Shown: one piece after another, positions 62,910 to 64,000 of the stretch
Layout: each line of letters opens with the position of its first letter
Position numbering within the stretch: the stretch's first letter is position 1
Translations under genes and position numbers: made by a program
The notes under the pieces: generated by a model
Seen by the model: the letters and a program-made list of their open reading frames with translations, nothing else
Databases searched by the model: none
Told to the model about the DNA's origin: nothing
DNA from: Secundilactobacillus silagincola
GTDB taxonomy: Bacteria > Bacillota > Bacilli > Lactobacillales > Lactobacillaceae
NCBI RefSeq assembly: GCF_002583405.1
Contig: NZ_BCMJ01000003.1
Location: 1 to 64,000, forward strand
Reading direction: 5' to 3'
DNA: 64,000 nucleotides

Positions 62910-64000
62910 GTGAAATTTATTCATGCAGCAGATTTACATTTAGACAGTCCTTTTGAAGGTTTGCAGCGATTACCCAAAGCGTTGTGGCAGCAAATTCACG
63001 AAGCACCGTTCAATGCCACTAAAACAATGGTAAACGATGCAATCAAACAAAAAGTAGACTTTGTATTATTAGTGGGTGACTTATTTGACCGTGAAACGCA
63101 GAGTGTTCAAGCTCAGGTGTTTTTAAATGAACAATTGCAGCGTCTGGTAGATGCAGGCATCACTGTTTTTGTTTCATTTGGTAATCACGATTATTTGACG
63201 GGGGATCAGCAGCTTGATTTGCCTGACGGTGTCACTGTTTTTGGCAGTGACGTGACCACTAAAACATTGACAGCTGCAGATCATACCCGAGTTGCTATCA
63301 GCGGCTTTAGTTATGCTGACCGATGGCTGGAGCAAGACGTTGTCCCGCAGTTTCCAGAACGCGGATCCGTTGACTTTCAAATCGGCATGTTGCATGGGGC
63401 GGTTAAGCAAGGTAGCACTAATCATTACGCGCCATTTACGGTCAGTGAACTGTCGGCGACGCATTACGATTACTGGGCATTAGGTCATATACATAAACCC
63501 AGCGTACTAACTAAGACCCCCCCTGTAGTCTACGCTGGTACCATTCAGGGTCGTCATAAACTGGAAACCGGTGAACATGGTTACCAGCTCGTGACCAGCC
63601 AAGAAAAACGTCTGCAGAGCCAATTTGTGCCCGTTGATCAAGTTCGATGGTCGTCACTAACTCTGGCAGTGGATGAGAATACAACGGATACCAGTCTGAT
63701 TGAAGCCGTACGAACAGCATTGACGCAGCGAAAAGCGACTGTGTTCGAATTAATTGATTTAAGACTAACCGGGATTGAAAAATTGTCTGCTAGTATGCTG
63801 AGCCGGTTAAACGATGGTACCTGGCTTGAGCGGTTTGACCAAACTCAGAAAAAAGGTTATCGCCAATATCAAGCTTGGGTCTATGAAGTTAATGTGTTGC
63901 CAACTAGTCGGCCAGTACAGTATGCAAAACTAGACGCTGAATATTGGCAAGATGCCCAGAAAACAGTCTTTACGCAAGATAACGTGGAGATGACTGCTGG
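62910..64000 (+). CDS. YhaO-type DNA repair exonuclease (metallophosphoesterase), 5' part
   Basis: GTG start at 62910 with TAGGAG 10 nt upstream, and the frame is open to the window end (363 codons), so the gene is cut off there. Metallophosphoesterase motifs: IHAADLHLD (DxH), LVGDLFDRE (GDxxD), FGNHDYL (GNHD), MLHGAV and LGHIHKP. This pattern fits the YhaO family, which pairs with a YhaN-type AAA ATPase, probably the next gene. The domain order is like SbcD but the sequence is distinct. Confidence 0.85.
   Translation, partial: MKFIHAADLHLDSPFEGLQRLPKALWQQIHEAPFNATKTMVNDAIKQKVDFVLLVGDLFDRETQSVQAQVFLNEQLQRLVDAGITVFVSFGNHDYLTGDQQLDLPDGVTVFGSDVTTKTLTAADHTRVAISGFSYADRWLEQDVVPQFPERGSVDFQIGMLHGAVKQGSTNHYAPFTVSELSATHYDYWALGHIHKPSVLTKTPPVVYAGTIQGRHKLETGEHGYQLVTSQEKRLQSQFVPVDQVRWSSLTLAVDENTTDTSLIEAVRTALTQRKATVFELIDLRLTGIEKLSASMLSRLNDGTWLERFDQTQKKGYRQYQAWVYEVNVLPTSRPVQYAKLDAEYWQDAQKTVFTQDNVEMTA

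Noticed and set aside
1-64000. CRISPR array, tRNA/rRNA genes, insertion sequences, prophage
   Set aside because: I saw no regularly spaced direct repeats, no tRNA-like sequence and no transposase or integrase gene. The two intergenic repeats encode nothing.

Overview
The window looks like chromosomal DNA of a heterofermentative lactic acid bacterium (Lactobacillaceae). The evidence is a mannitol 2-dehydrogenase gene, a clustered LpdC/LpdB/LpdD aromatic decarboxylase, a LPQTxE-type cell-wall sorting signal, T-box leaders, CcpA-type cre sites and moderate GC. The phenolic-acid genes recall Furfurilactobacillus, Secundilactobacillus or Levilactobacillus, but the genus cannot be fixed from sequence reading alone.

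Left to right: (1) 1-3.5 kb: a minus-strand T-box leader for a gene off the left edge, then a Crp-type regulator divergent from a nucleoside hydrolase and CNT nucleoside permease. (2) 3.5-11.2 kb: small redox and regulatory genes (GNAT, LysR, two MarR regulators, two SDRs, an NmrA-like protein, a gamma-resorcylate-decarboxylase-like amidohydrolase behind a duplicated promoter/operator, a YgiN-like monooxygenase). (3) 11.2-16.3 kb: lpdD-lpdB-lpdC, a LysR regulator and an MHS-family transporter, a likely uptake and non-oxidative decarboxylation module for hydroxybenzoic acids. (4) 16.9-23.6 kb: a frameshifted secreted matrixin protease, a LysR regulator divergent from a three-domain flavin reductase, and three secreted proteins. 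(5) 23.7-26.4 kb: an ABC exporter operon with its TetR regulator. (6) 26.7-32 kb: a cre-controlled GPH transporter, an alpha-1,6-type GH13 glucosidase, a ROK fructokinase and mannitol 2-dehydrogenase, best read as use of a glucosyl-fructose such as isomaltulose with fructose going to mannitol. (7) 32-40 kb: PadR/DHA2 efflux, a two-gene flavin-reductase operon whose second product carries five ApbE-type flavinylation motifs in its tail, glutathione peroxidase, an esterase, LOG and Ogt. (8) 40-48 kb: SbcDC, methionine aminopeptidase, a CPA1 antiporter. (9) 48-55 kb: NEAT-domain haem acquisition operon with ABC transporter, a FolT-like S component and a YdcZ-type transporter. (10) 55-64 kb: APC permease, T-box-argS, argR, PBP1a, a YlbF-family protein and the start of a YhaO-like nuclease gene, with two copies of a ~215 bp structured repeat and a long-hairpin element.

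The most unusual object is the 35246-36712 product: an NAD(P)H:flavin reductase-like domain, a PAS domain and a low-complexity tail with five DxxTGAS/DxxSGAS motifs, a candidate cytoplasmic multi-flavin carrier. A second protein in the window (18676-21024) combines the same reductase-type domain with FAD-binding and FMN-binding domains, so covalent flavin chemistry is a theme here, together with phenolic-acid metabolism.
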